Below are positions 8,166-15,170 of a DNA stretch of 21,144 nucleotides, in pieces. Source of the stretch: a virus. The position numbers and the translations under genes were made by a program. The stretch is taken from positions 1 through 21,144 of IMG/VR virus record IMGVR_UViG_3300023179_000591; one strand, 5' to 3'. The notes under the pieces are model-generated. The model saw only the letters and a program-made list of their open reading frames with translations. It ran no database searches and was not told the DNA's origin. Position 1 is the first letter of the stretch. Each line of letters starts with the position of its first letter.

Positions 8166-8173
8166 TATTTATC
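8166..8173 (-). promoter_or_regulatory. late promoter box (GATAAATA) for gp18
   Basis: The minus strand reads GATAAATA, 40 bases before the gp18 ATG, matching the box of gp19. It shares the 111-base divergent region with a plus-strand AATAAATA box for the zinc-knuckle gene, so the two genes are driven outward from the same spacer. Confidence 0.6.
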
Positions 8174-8223
8174 GGTAATGACTAAATTTTGACAGTTAGA
8201 GGTCCTTTGCCAGGTCCTTTGGG

Positions 8224-8231
8224 AATAAATA
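8224..8231 (+). promoter_or_regulatory. late promoter box (AATAAATA) predicting a leaderless mRNA
   Basis: AATAAATA is one base off the T4 late consensus and ends exactly five bases before the ATG of the zinc-knuckle gene. With T4 geometry, transcription would begin on the A of the ATG. No Shine-Dalgarno is seen upstream of this start. Confidence 0.45.
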
Positions 8232-8236
8232 TCTAA

Positions 8237-8569
8237 ATGCAGCGTGAACTGTGCCCTATATGCAGAAAAAATCCACGTGCCATTAACTACTATCGTGGTG
8301 GTCGTGTGTATTTTCGTCGTGCCTGTACACCATGCATACATCAACGCAGACCATTTCCTGGTCTGGTGCCCGGATGGCTTAAGTCTGGTTACAAAAAACG
8401 CAGCCAGTGCGAACGATGCCAATTTCAATTTAGACTGTCTGAACAGAGCAGTGTCTATTATCTAGACGGCAATGTCAACAACAATCATTGGAGTAATCTA
8501 CGTACTATTTGTGCCAATTGCAGGTACGAAGTGGCCAACAGTCAGTGGCGACCTAGTCCTTTACTATAA
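8237..8569 (+). CDS. four-knuckle zinc-binding, degenerate HNH-like protein
   Basis: A basic 110-residue protein with four CxxC pairs: Cys6/9, Cys30/33, Cys58/61 and Cys92/95. These could build two zinc sites. The second half (VYYLDGNVNNNHWSNLRTIC followed by ANC) follows the HNH pattern of 'H-x-D-G-N...N...NL...C-x-x-C'. The first catalytic His is replaced by Tyr/Leu and the final His is missing, so nuclease activity is doubtful. Similar small proteins occur near structural genes of aquatic T4-like phages and are usually left unnamed. The cysteine near the N-terminus supports this start. It is transcribed opposite to gp18 and overlaps the 3' end of the dNMP kinase gene by 17 bases. A nucleic-acid-binding role is inferred from the fold and charge only. 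Confidence 0.75.
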   Translation: MQRELCPICRKNPRAINYYRGGRVYFRRACTPCIHQRRPFPGLVPGWLKSGYKKRSQCERCQFQFRLSEQSSVYYLDGNVNNNHWSNLRTICANCRYEVANSQWRPSPLL

Positions 8570-9161
8570 GCTGATGAATTTGTTGATACAGCTGATCTAT
8601 AGTACTGTTGTTGTCTATGATCAGATCAAATTGGGTTGTGATCCAACTGTATTCACTGGGATGCACGTTGGGCCAACAATCACGCATGTTGATGCCATCT
8701 TGTGCATCTTGGTACCATTGGGGTTTGGGTCCACGTTCCACACAGACTAATTGTCCGCCCGAATTACGTATAGCGGCTACTTCATTGGGAAATCTAACAT
8801 CACTTATGACAATATTATCTTGACTTAGGCGCAATTTATTTTCCAAACTGGCTACCCATAGTTGATTATGAAAATGATCGCGCAGTACATCTGTGCCCCA
8901 GTACTGCAAGACCCAACGCGGCGTAAGATCAGGCATGTCCAGGCGTTTGGCCCACCAGGTGTCTACCTGCTCGCGCCATTCCCTGCTAGATCTGGTACGT
9001 CCTTCCAACATCATACGATCCCATCCAAACACTGCTGCAACTGCATCTTTTAGAGTGCTGGCAAAACTTTCTCTACGAAATCCATGATAGTTCACAAGGT
9101 AATCGGCCACAGTGTCCTTGCCTGATCCAATCAGACCCGATATACCGATAATTTTAGTCAT
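8553..9161 (-). CDS. 1: deoxynucleoside monophosphate kinase (T4 gp1-like)
   Basis: Phosphorylates dNMPs to dNDPs to supply phage DNA synthesis. From the chosen ATG the protein is 202 residues. A Walker A loop lies at residues 9-17 (GLIGSGKDT), next to the first strand MTKIIGIS. Other family marks are WVLQYWGTDVLR (83-94), Trp102 and the Walker B-like strand IVISDVRFPNE (117-127). T4 gp1 is 241 residues. A TTG start at 9197 would add 12 residues, but the ATG places the P-loop at the usual distance from the N-terminus, so it is preferred. No clear Shine-Dalgarno is present for either. Being an early metabolic enzyme in T4, its place among late structural genes is worth noting. The closest alternative is a related adenylate-kinase-like P-loop kinase. 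Confidence 0.88.
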   Translation of the reverse strand: MTKIIGISGLIGSGKDTVADYLVNYHGFRRESFASTLKDAVAAVFGWDRMMLEGRTRSSREWREQVDTWWAKRLDMPDLTPRWVLQYWGTDVLRDHFHNQLWVASLENKLRLSQDNIVISDVRFPNEVAAIRNSGGQLVCVERGPKPQWYQDAQDGINMRDCWPNVHPSEYSWITTQFDLIIDNNSTIDQLYQQIHQLIVKD

Positions 9162-9200
9162 AGCAGCAAGTATATGACTCTGCCACCGGCATGTCAATGC

Positions 9201-9578
9201 CTAAACGCCGTATTGATTGCGTGATTTTGCCCGGACTGGACTGGCTTTGTGTGTGTCGTCGGCTTCGCGACTGCGATGATCTGTAACCGGTGTTTCTACA
9301 TCACTGTTTACAGTTCGAAATGCTTGATGCATCATCTTGTGCTCGGTGTCGGTGTAGGGCATTGTAACGTTCTTGGTGCTGAACCATGTACGCTCTTTCA
9401 TGTCAATTGGCCGATCTGTGCCATCAGCCATGGCCGCAGCCATGCCTACACGATAGAAATTCATTGTGCCATCAGTATGATAACCGTCACCGTAAATATG
9501 TGTCTTGTGCATGGCATTTTTAGCCATCTTGGATAATTTTCCACGACGTTCTTCTGATATAAATTCATTGGCTCTCAT
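9201..9578 (-). CDS. conserved protein with capsid-targeting-like N-terminus, 125 aa
   Basis: Starts MRANEFISEERRGKLSKMAK, then a conserved middle (GTMNFYRVGMAAAMADG, then TWFSTKNVTMPYTDTEHKMM) and a hydrophilic His/Asp/Lys-rich tail. I recall similar proteins with the same 'MRANEFI.E' start in aquatic T4-like phages, all without a function. The start resembles the capsid-targeting sequence of T4 internal proteins (MKTYQEFIAE). It also contains I-S-E, which fits the [L/I]-x-E cleavage rule of the T4 prohead protease gp21. This suggests a protein packed inside the prohead and trimmed during maturation. The gene lies three bases after gp13, with a weak AGGT ribosome binding site formed in the gp13 stop region, so it is probably translated with gp13. 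The internal-protein idea is inference. Confidence 0.75.
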   Translation of the reverse strand: MRANEFISEERRGKLSKMAKNAMHKTHIYGDGYHTDGTMNFYRVGMAAAMADGTDRPIDMKERTWFSTKNVTMPYTDTEHKMMHQAFRTVNSDVETPVTDHRSREADDTHKASPVRAKSRNQYGV

Positions 9579-9581
9579 ATT

Positions 9582-10721
9582 CTAACCTATTACCCATGTT
9601 AAGGGAGTGGATCCCTCGATGTATAACTTGAGGTCTTCCTCCAATTTGGCCATTTCTTCCTTGGCTTCGGCAATTAACGCAGTACCATTCAGTGTGGTAC
9701 CTCCTTGTGGTCCTGCAATGGTGCCAAATTTACTACGTGCTTCACCTAGTATGCCCTTGGCAAAGCTGTAAGCATAGTCCTGTAACCAGGGATATACATA
9801 GGGATCATTTAACAACATCTGGTCTGGCTTGGTATTGTAGATCTGCAACATGACTATTTCTGCAGGACTGTCAGTACCGGTGGTACTAATTTGTGTGTTA
9901 GACAATGCTGTGCCCGTTACTGAGGCAGCAGCCAATAGACTACCTGACGTGACTGTGACCTGTAGATTAAATGGATTATAGGTCAATATGTTATAGGCAC
10001 CATTATAACCAGTGACCGAACAATTGGCTATGGTCAATGTATCACCTATGTTAATGGCCATACTCTGTGCCAGTGTTATGGTTATGGTACTGCCCACAGC
10101 AGTCCCCGTGGATGTGAGACTGTTGAGTCTCACATAATTTCTGCCGGTTTCAGGTATCTTTCTAATTAGTGTTAGTTTTTTTGACACTGGATTCCAGGTA
10201 AAATTAATAAAACCGCCAAACATTTTCATGGCCTGTTCCTGATATTGCGTGTACAGCTCATAGTTGGTCAATCCGCCTACACGACCAGCTACCAGCATAT
10301 AGGTATTCAAATAGCCCGAGGCAAAAGGTTCAAATTGGCTAGCGGTGGTGCCGGTTACTGATCCAATGCCCCTGCGAAATACCTGACGTACCTGCATGAT
10401 TTCATTGGGCAACAGGTACTCTTGTGTTTCTGGCAGCAATTCTAGAAAAGCATAGCTTTCTTCAACACTGTTGCTGGCACGTTGTCTGTATTTGATCAAC
10501 GACTGTTTAATGGCCATATGATAGTGTTCGTGATCCAACTCAACATCTACAATGCCATCGGCCAGTCTTAGTCTTATGTAGTCAATGATATCTGAGTGAC
10601 GCTGTTTGACACTGTTGAGTGTACTGCCATCAAAGGCTATGGGGCCGGGACCGCCTAGGCTTTGTGTTTGTATGCTCTGTCGTGTGTTAAGTCCAGCTTT
10701 TAGTGTGGGCATTGTTGGCAT
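9582..10721 (-). CDS. 13: neck protein gp13
   Basis: Head-tail connector (neck) protein, which with gp14 closes the filled head and offers the docking site for the tail. It has 379 residues against 309 in T4. The N-terminal helix block (LNSVKQRHSDIIDYIRLRL, then VDVELDHEHYHMAIKQSLI) parallels T4 '[20 protein letters not shown]'. The C-terminal WLQDYAYSFAKGILGEARSK plus LNGTALIAEAKEEMAKLEED parallels the T4 gp13 ending. An extra beta-rich insert with VTGYNGAYNIL lies at about 210-285. A perfect TATAAATA lies 12 bases upstream. The sequence GCAGGA sits too close to the first ATG but at a good distance from a second in-frame ATG at 10712, so that start is possible. It is on the minus strand while its partners gp14 and gp15 are on the plus strand. 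Confidence 0.82.
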   Translation of the reverse strand: MPTMPTLKAGLNTRQSIQTQSLGGPGPIAFDGSTLNSVKQRHSDIIDYIRLRLADGIVDVELDHEHYHMAIKQSLIKYRQRASNSVEESYAFLELLPETQEYLLPNEIMQVRQVFRRGIGSVTGTTASQFEPFASGYLNTYMLVAGRVGGLTNYELYTQYQEQAMKMFGGFINFTWNPVSKKLTLIRKIPETGRNYVRLNSLTSTGTAVGSTITITLAQSMAINIGDTLTIANCSVTGYNGAYNILTYNPFNLQVTVTSGSLLAAASVTGTALSNTQISTTGTDSPAEIVMLQIYNTKPDQMLLNDPYVYPWLQDYAYSFAKGILGEARSKFGTIAGPQGGTTLNGTALIAEAKEEMAKLEEDLKLYIEGSTPLTWVIG

Positions 10722-10733
10722 CCTGCTATATGT

Positions 10734-10741
10734 TATTTATA
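10734..10741 (-). promoter_or_regulatory. perfect T4 late promoter (TATAAATA) for gp13
   Basis: The minus strand carries an exact TATAAATA, 12 bases before the first gp13 ATG. With T4 spacing the transcript would start about 7 bases before that ATG and would include the GCAGGA element, which fits translation from the second ATG at 10712 better than the first. Confidence 0.65.
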
Positions 10742-10754
10742 GCAGCACAGGCAG

Positions 10755-11936
10755 TTATGCGACCTTGAGCAATAGAGTATCCTGTGATATACGACCGTTT
10801 AGCCGCACTTCCACTGCTTTGATATCTTTGAGGAATGTTCGCAGTGCCACCTTACCAGCTGTCATAAACTCTTTCAGCTGCTCGGTGGGCTTTCTTAGAG
10901 TTTTGGACACACTCTTGTTGCTGTCAAACCCGATGATTGTAGTGCCTTTGACAGTCAACTGAGTTGAGTTTTCGGCCACATATTTGCCCAACTTACGAGT
11001 CTTGCTGTTGTAGATCCAGAGCTCTTTGCTGCCAATTATGTCAACAGGATTAACACTGACCAACTTGAGACCAGAGTCTTCTCGTGCATACTGTAGGCGA
11101 GACACAATCTTTTCCTTGCTTGGTGCTTTTCTAACTCGTGCACGTTTAACGGCCTTTTTAACTCCACGATATTCGGCAATGCCGGCCAACACTTCTGCAA
11201 TAAATGCCTGTAGACGTCTGTAGTCACTGGACTTGTAGTGCCTATAACTTTCAACCAGCTGGCTATCTGTGCGATTTTGTGCAGCTATCAGCTCCTGGTT
11301 TCGTGTTTGAAACACCTGTTCATACCTGCTCAATTGGCTTTGTGGCACACGATTGGCGGTGAGAAAATCATAGATCTTAAATACAATTGGCTGTTTGGCC
11401 AAAACCTGATCGTAGATGCTTTCGATCTCGCCAATCAGCTGGCCGGTACGCTCTTGTAGTCGATCCTGAATAGTGGTCTTGTGTTCCAGCAGTTGTGCAG
11501 GTGCCGCAACAGATGGCAGCCCAGTGTCGCCACTGCGTTCGGCCAGGGCAAGACTGTAGGCAACCTGATTGCGTATATATTGTATGTGCTGATCCAGCAA
11601 AGGCATACCGGCCTTGTGCGCCATTATAAGACTGCAGGGTGTCATCAACACATACCGATCTGCAATGCGTTCAAAACGAGCTATAATCTGCGGACTCAGC
11701 TGACTGTGCCTGTGCAGCCAATCATTCAGATGCTTGCGAATCTGACGTGTGGTATAATGATAATTGTAATAGTGGAAACTACGGCGCAGGTGGTGATCAA
11801 ATGTGGGTTGATCAAACTCAAGAGCCTGCTGAGTGTTCCACTGCGGTTCAGGGCCAGTGGCCTTTTGATCACTGGCCAGTACACGAGCACTGGGTTCTTT
11901 GCGTTTGGGTACTTGGATACCTTTGATTCTGGCCAT
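10755..11936 (-). CDS. conserved T4-like phage protein, 393 aa, function unknown
   Basis: A hydrophilic, mostly helical 393-residue protein with no membrane segment or signal peptide. The N-terminal 60 residues are polar. Residues about 60-260 are helical and rich in Gln, Arg and Tyr. A strongly basic linker follows (VKKAVKRARVRKAPSKEK, about 268-285). The C-terminal 110 residues are the best-conserved part in my memory of cyanophage relatives, with LWIYNSKTRKLGKYVAE, GTTIIGFDSNKSVSKTLRK and a final NGRISQDTLLLKVA. It has a good AGGA ribosome binding site. It lies between gp13 and a small gene, so a virion assembly role is plausible but unproven. The basic linker and the beta-strand C-terminus might bind nucleic acid or a partner protein; no catalytic motif is seen. 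Confidence 0.75.
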   Translation of the reverse strand: MARIKGIQVPKRKEPSARVLASDQKATGPEPQWNTQQALEFDQPTFDHHLRRSFHYYNYHYTTRQIRKHLNDWLHRHSQLSPQIIARFERIADRYVLMTPCSLIMAHKAGMPLLDQHIQYIRNQVAYSLALAERSGDTGLPSVAAPAQLLEHKTTIQDRLQERTGQLIGEIESIYDQVLAKQPIVFKIYDFLTANRVPQSQLSRYEQVFQTRNQELIAAQNRTDSQLVESYRHYKSSDYRRLQAFIAEVLAGIAEYRGVKKAVKRARVRKAPSKEKIVSRLQYAREDSGLKLVSVNPVDIIGSKELWIYNSKTRKLGKYVAENSTQLTVKGTTIIGFDSNKSVSKTLRKPTEQLKEFMTAGKVALRTFLKDIKAVEVRLNGRISQDTLLLKVA

Positions 11937-11944
11937 AGACGATC

Positions 11945-12199
11945 CTAAATTGACAATAATGCTAGTGTAACATATTGATCCAGGTTTGTCACTGATTCTT
12001 GGAATCTGTCGCGTAATTGCAACAGGTGCTGGCTTGGGCGTCCAGTACGCATCAAGTTGACATTTTCTCTGCTGATTTCTCTAAATATGTTGTCGCAATA
12101 ATACAACATTCGTTTAAGATCTCGTTTGACAGCCCAGTTATCTATCCTGGCAATCTTGCCACTCAATTCTGCATAAGTTTCTATAGCCTGCTGATACAT
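11945..12199 (-). CDS. small helical protein, 84 aa, function unknown
   Basis: An 84-residue, all-helical, charged protein starting MYQQAIETYAELSGKIARID and ending NLDQYVTLALLSI. Small proteins with a similar 'D-Q-Y...' ending sit at this place in other aquatic T4-like phages as far as I remember, without an assigned role. It is the first gene of the minus-strand unit that continues with the 393-aa gene (eight bases away) and gp13. It has no clear Shine-Dalgarno. The 54-base spacer to the divergent gp14 gene carries a perfect late box for gp14 but none I can see for this gene; an AT-rich TATATAAT stretch upstream could be a -10 element. Confidence 0.65.
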   Translation of the reverse strand: MYQQAIETYAELSGKIARIDNWAVKRDLKRMLYYCDNIFREISRENVNLMRTGRPSQHLLQLRDRFQESVTNLDQYVTLALLSI

Positions 12200-12224
12200 A
12201 GTCTAATTATATATGCAAAGTGTC

Positions 12225-12232
12225 TATAAATA
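12225..12232 (+). promoter_or_regulatory. perfect T4 late promoter (TATAAATA) for gp14-gp15
   Basis: An exact TATAAATA lies 21 bases before the gp14 start, followed by a GGAG ribosome binding site at 12243-12246. This is the clearest promoter plus leader in the window and drives the plus-strand neck and sheath-stabiliser unit. Confidence 0.75.
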
Positions 12233-12253
12233 TATCATATCTGGAGAAATCTG

Positions 12254-13339
12254 TTGAGCCGTTTGAGTTTATGGAAGCAGGGCAGTCATAGCAACGATTA
12301 TAAATTTTTCGATCGTACTATTTCCGAAATGTTTACTGTTGGCGGTACCGGAGTCAATGTACACAAATTTCTAGGTACTGTCAATCAGACTGCTACCGGT
12401 GACCTTACACAGCCCAGCTATGCTAATCAAAGTGAATTAAACATACAGGATCTACTGTTTTTAGAAAATCGTGATCGCAAATATGATGAAAACATCTATA
12501 CCATGCGTGGTCACTACCAGGTCACAGACAATGCTTTTGATCTCACACAATTTGGTCTATTTTTACAGACAGGTACACTGTTTATGGTATTCCATATCAA
12601 TGACATGATTGCCACGCTGGGTCGCAAGATCATGAATGGCGATGTGTTAGAACTGGAGCATCTAGTGGACTACGATACTCTGGACAGTGCGGTGCCTGCG
12701 GCACTCAAACGCTATTTTGTGGTCGGTGACTGCACTCGTGCAGCCGAAGGTTATACACCAACCTGGTGGCCGCACCTATGGCGCTGTAAAATCAATCCAT
12801 TGGTAGACAGTCAGGAGTATAAAGATATTTTGGATCGTATCAAAATTAGTCAAGACAGCAATACACCGATTGCACAAATACTCAGTACCTATAACAGTCT
12901 CATTCGAATAAATGACGCTGTGGTAGCCCAGGCCGAAGCCCAGGTTCCCAAAAGTGGCTATGATACATCGCCCATATTTCACCGCAGCTTTGATAACAAA
13001 TCCCCGGACTTTGAAATTCCTGGCTATCTGTCAGGGGATGGGCTGACACCCAATGGGCTAGCGGCAGCATCAGCTACCAGTTTTCCATCATCGCCAGCTG
13101 CCGGCGACTATTGTCTGCGAACTGATTTTTTACCTAATAGGCTATTTAGATATGACGGACATCGTTGGATCAAGATCGAAGATGCTGTGCGTACCAATAT
13201 TACCAATGGTGCTGCCACTAATAAAACTCTGCGTAACAGCTTTATTAGAAATAACAACAGTTTTGTCAACTATGAGAATGACACTGTGCCAGAAAAACAG
13301 AATTTATATGACGTACTCAAACCAAAACCCGATGTCTGA
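12254..13339 (+). CDS. 14: neck protein gp14
   Basis: Likely the gp14 neck protein, partner of gp13 at the head-tail junction. It has 361 residues against 256 in T4. The opening SRLSLWKQGSHSNDYKFFDR, then FTVGGTGVNVHKFLGT and LNIQDLLFLENRDRKYDENI, is the form seen in T4-like cyanophages. A small beta domain (about 120-180) contains GDVLELEHLVDY and YTPTWWPHLWRCKINPL, comparable to the 'GDLIYFP...FEINWVEP' part of T4 gp14. The extra C-terminal part holds a Trp-ended module (residues 277-310, SPAAGDYCLRTDFLPNRLFR, then YDGHRWIKIED) also found in gp18. The start is TTG, chosen because GGAG sits seven bases upstream and no ATG is available in frame. gp15 begins two bases after the stop. Similarity to T4 gp14 is remote. 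Confidence 0.75.
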   Translation: MSRLSLWKQGSHSNDYKFFDRTISEMFTVGGTGVNVHKFLGTVNQTATGDLTQPSYANQSELNIQDLLFLENRDRKYDENIYTMRGHYQVTDNAFDLTQFGLFLQTGTLFMVFHINDMIATLGRKIMNGDVLELEHLVDYDTLDSAVPAALKRYFVVGDCTRAAEGYTPTWWPHLWRCKINPLVDSQEYKDILDRIKISQDSNTPIAQILSTYNSLIRINDAVVAQAEAQVPKSGYDTSPIFHRSFDNKSPDFEIPGYLSGDGLTPNGLAAASATSFPSSPAAGDYCLRTDFLPNRLFRYDGHRWIKIEDAVRTNITNGAATNKTLRNSFIRNNNSFVNYENDTVPEKQNLYDVLKPKPDV

Positions 13340-13341
13340 TC

Positions 13342-14757
13342 ATGGATAACTACTTCTACAGCGGGCAGGTGCGTCGATATCTGCAACAGTTTATACGCCT
13401 GATGAACAATTTTTATGTGCGATTGGGCAATAGTCGCGAAGGAAACAGTCGTTTTCTCAGAGTACCAGTCTACTACGGCGACAGTAGCCGCCAGGTCAGC
13501 AGTATTATTTTACGCAATAGCGAAAATACCCTTAATGCAGTGCCTGCCATGAGCATATATATCAATGGACTCAAGTATGATCGAGCACGGGTACAAGAGC
13601 CTTTTCATGTGAGCAAGAGCCAGATTCGTCAGCGAGCCTATGATCCTGTTACAGGACAGTTAAGCAGTCTTCAAGGAGATCTAATTACTGTGGAACGCCT
13701 GATGCCGGTGCCCTATCTGCTCAGCGTCAAACTGGATATCTGGACCAGTAATACCGATCAGAAACTACAGCTACTAGAACAAATAGCAGTGCTGTTCAAT
13801 CCCAGTCTGGAAGTACAGAGCAGTGATCAATATTTGGATTGGGGCAGTCTTAGTATTATTACCTTGGTAGATCAAAATTGGAGCTCACGTACCATACCCA
13901 GTGGCAGCGAAGATTCCATTGATGTGCATACCATGGGGTTTGAACTGCCCATATGGTTAGGTACACCTGCCAAGGTCAAAAAGATGGGTGTTATACAGAA
14001 AATTATTGGTAGTATCTACGAAAGCAATGGATCCATTGACGATGATCTAGGTACTTTCAGCTACGATCTCAGTACCCTGGCCAGTCGCAGAATCATCACT
14101 CCCACCGACTACAATCTGTTATATCTAGGTAATACCCTACAGATATTACGTAATGACAACAATCAAGAGTTCAGACCAAACAGTGACTATACCATAAAAA
14201 ACAATAATGTGGCCAATTGGCGTACTGTGATCAACAACTATGGCGAACTGGAGTCTGCTAATGCCAGTATATTGACCAATGGCATCAGCAGCATATATCT
14301 AGACAATGACGGCATTACTCTAGCAGGAACTGTCAGCTATCATCCTACCAATAGCAGTCTATTAATTTTTAATCTTGATACAGATACCATACCTGTAGAC
14401 ACACTATCGGCATTGACCGGTATAATTGACCCGCAGACTGTGACCGTAACATCGGCGCTGACTACTCCGCCAGCAGGAGCCAGATATCTGATAGTTAATC
14501 CCATTGGTTCAGCCGGCGATGCCAGTCCTGCTACACTATGGCACAGAGCAGGTTATCCGGCATTGATTGCCGACACCAACGACATAATCGAATGGACTGG
14601 TACCAATTGGATCAGATCTTTTGACGCCAGCACTGTGACCGCCATACAATACGTTACAAACTCTGCCACGGGCGTTCAATACAAATGGAAAAACAATCAA
14701 TGGAACCAAAGCACTCAAGGTCTCTACGGCGTAGGAGCCTGGAGGCTGGTGCTCTAG
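13342..14757 (+). CDS. 15: tail sheath stabiliser gp15, extended
   Basis: The tail terminator that caps the sheath and tube and joins the neck. Residues 1-215 match T4 gp15 in order: FYSGQVRRYLQQFIRLMNNF (T4 'FYNSSFRRYATLMGDLF'), RFLRVPVYYGD (T4 'KFIRVPITYAS'), PAMSIYINGLKYDRARV and the strand-helix LLSVKLDIWTSNTDQKLQLL with EQIAVLFNPSL. T4 gp15 has 272 residues. The extra 200 residues are beta-rich. They end in two Trp modules, around 413-427 (DIIEWTGTNWIRSF) and 435-456 (YVTNSATGVQYKWKNNQW), and a GVGAWRLVL tail. The ATG follows the gp14 stop by two bases without a Shine-Dalgarno, so translation is probably coupled. The end overlaps the Nudix gene in another frame. Confidence 0.85.
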   Translation: MDNYFYSGQVRRYLQQFIRLMNNFYVRLGNSREGNSRFLRVPVYYGDSSRQVSSIILRNSENTLNAVPAMSIYINGLKYDRARVQEPFHVSKSQIRQRAYDPVTGQLSSLQGDLITVERLMPVPYLLSVKLDIWTSNTDQKLQLLEQIAVLFNPSLEVQSSDQYLDWGSLSIITLVDQNWSSRTIPSGSEDSIDVHTMGFELPIWLGTPAKVKKMGVIQKIIGSIYESNGSIDDDLGTFSYDLSTLASRRIITPTDYNLLYLGNTLQILRNDNNQEFRPNSDYTIKNNNVANWRTVINNYGELESANASILTNGISSIYLDNDGITLAGTVSYHPTNSSLLIFNLDTDTIPVDTLSALTGIIDPQTVTVTSALTTPPAGARYLIVNPIGSAGDASPATLWHRAGYPALIADTNDIIEWTGTNWIRSFDASTVTAIQYVTNSATGVQYKWKNNQWNQSTQGLYGVGAWRLVL

Positions 14758-15170
14758 CACAGGGCGTAGGCGCCCTTATCTATGCTCGCAACACCAATCG
14801 TTATCTTTTTGTGCTGAGACAGGGCGGTAGTTGGGCCAACACCTGGGCTCTGCCCGGTGGCAAAGTTGACCCTGGTGAAACCGTAGTAGTAGGCTTGGCC
14901 AGAGAAATCGAAGAGGAGCTGGGCGGACGTATACAGGAACCCAAACTTGTGCCCATAGAACGCTATACCAGTTCAGATCATAGATTTGTCTATCATACCT
15001 TTTTTATAGCTGTAGACTATGAATTTATGCCAGTATTAAATGATGAACATGCCGGCTACGCCTGGTTACCATTGAGTCTAGCACCACGCCCTCTACATCC
15101 GGGTATAACCAGAACCATGACCGACAGTTATATAATGCAAAAAATACGCACAGCAGAATCAATCGGCTAG
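14700..15170 (+). CDS. Nudix hydrolase
   Basis: Hydrolyses a nucleoside diphosphate linked to another group; the substrate cannot be read from the sequence. A complete Nudix box is present, G-x5-E-x7-REIEEELG, in GGKVDPGETVVVGLAREIEE. The core domain begins near GVGALIYARNTNRYLFVLR. The start is uncertain: ATGs at 14685 and 14700 both lie inside gp15. The one at 14700 is preferred because GGAAA sits about eight bases upstream, giving 156 residues and a 58-base overlap with gp15. About 18 residues before the Nudix fold are Arg/Ser-rich and may be out-of-frame gp15 sequence read through. The 3' end overlaps the convergent propeller gene by 12 bases. Nudix enzymes are known in T4-like phages (T4 NudE). 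Its place in a late virion unit is unusual. Confidence 0.85.
   Translation: MEPKHSRSLRRRSLEAGALAQGVGALIYARNTNRYLFVLRQGGSWANTWALPGGKVDPGETVVVGLAREIEEELGGRIQEPKLVPIERYTSSDHRFVYHTFFIAVDYEFMPVLNDEHAGYAWLPLSLAPRPLHPGITRTMTDSYIMQKIRTAESIG

Noticed and set aside
8200-8221. Ten-base direct repeat (AGGTCCTTTG) separated by two bases in the gp18 divergent spacer.
   Set aside because: A single short pair could be chance; no third copy or known operator was recognised, though an operator cannot be excluded.
8162-8428. Minus-strand open frame of 88 codons opposite the zinc-knuckle gene.
   Set aside because: It has no ribosome binding site or recognisable features and is antisense to a gene with four conserved CxxC pairs.
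9162-9197. TTG start for the dNMP kinase, adding 12 residues.
   Set aside because: The internal ATG at 9161 puts the Walker A loop at the usual distance from the N-terminus, and the extra residues have no family resemblance.
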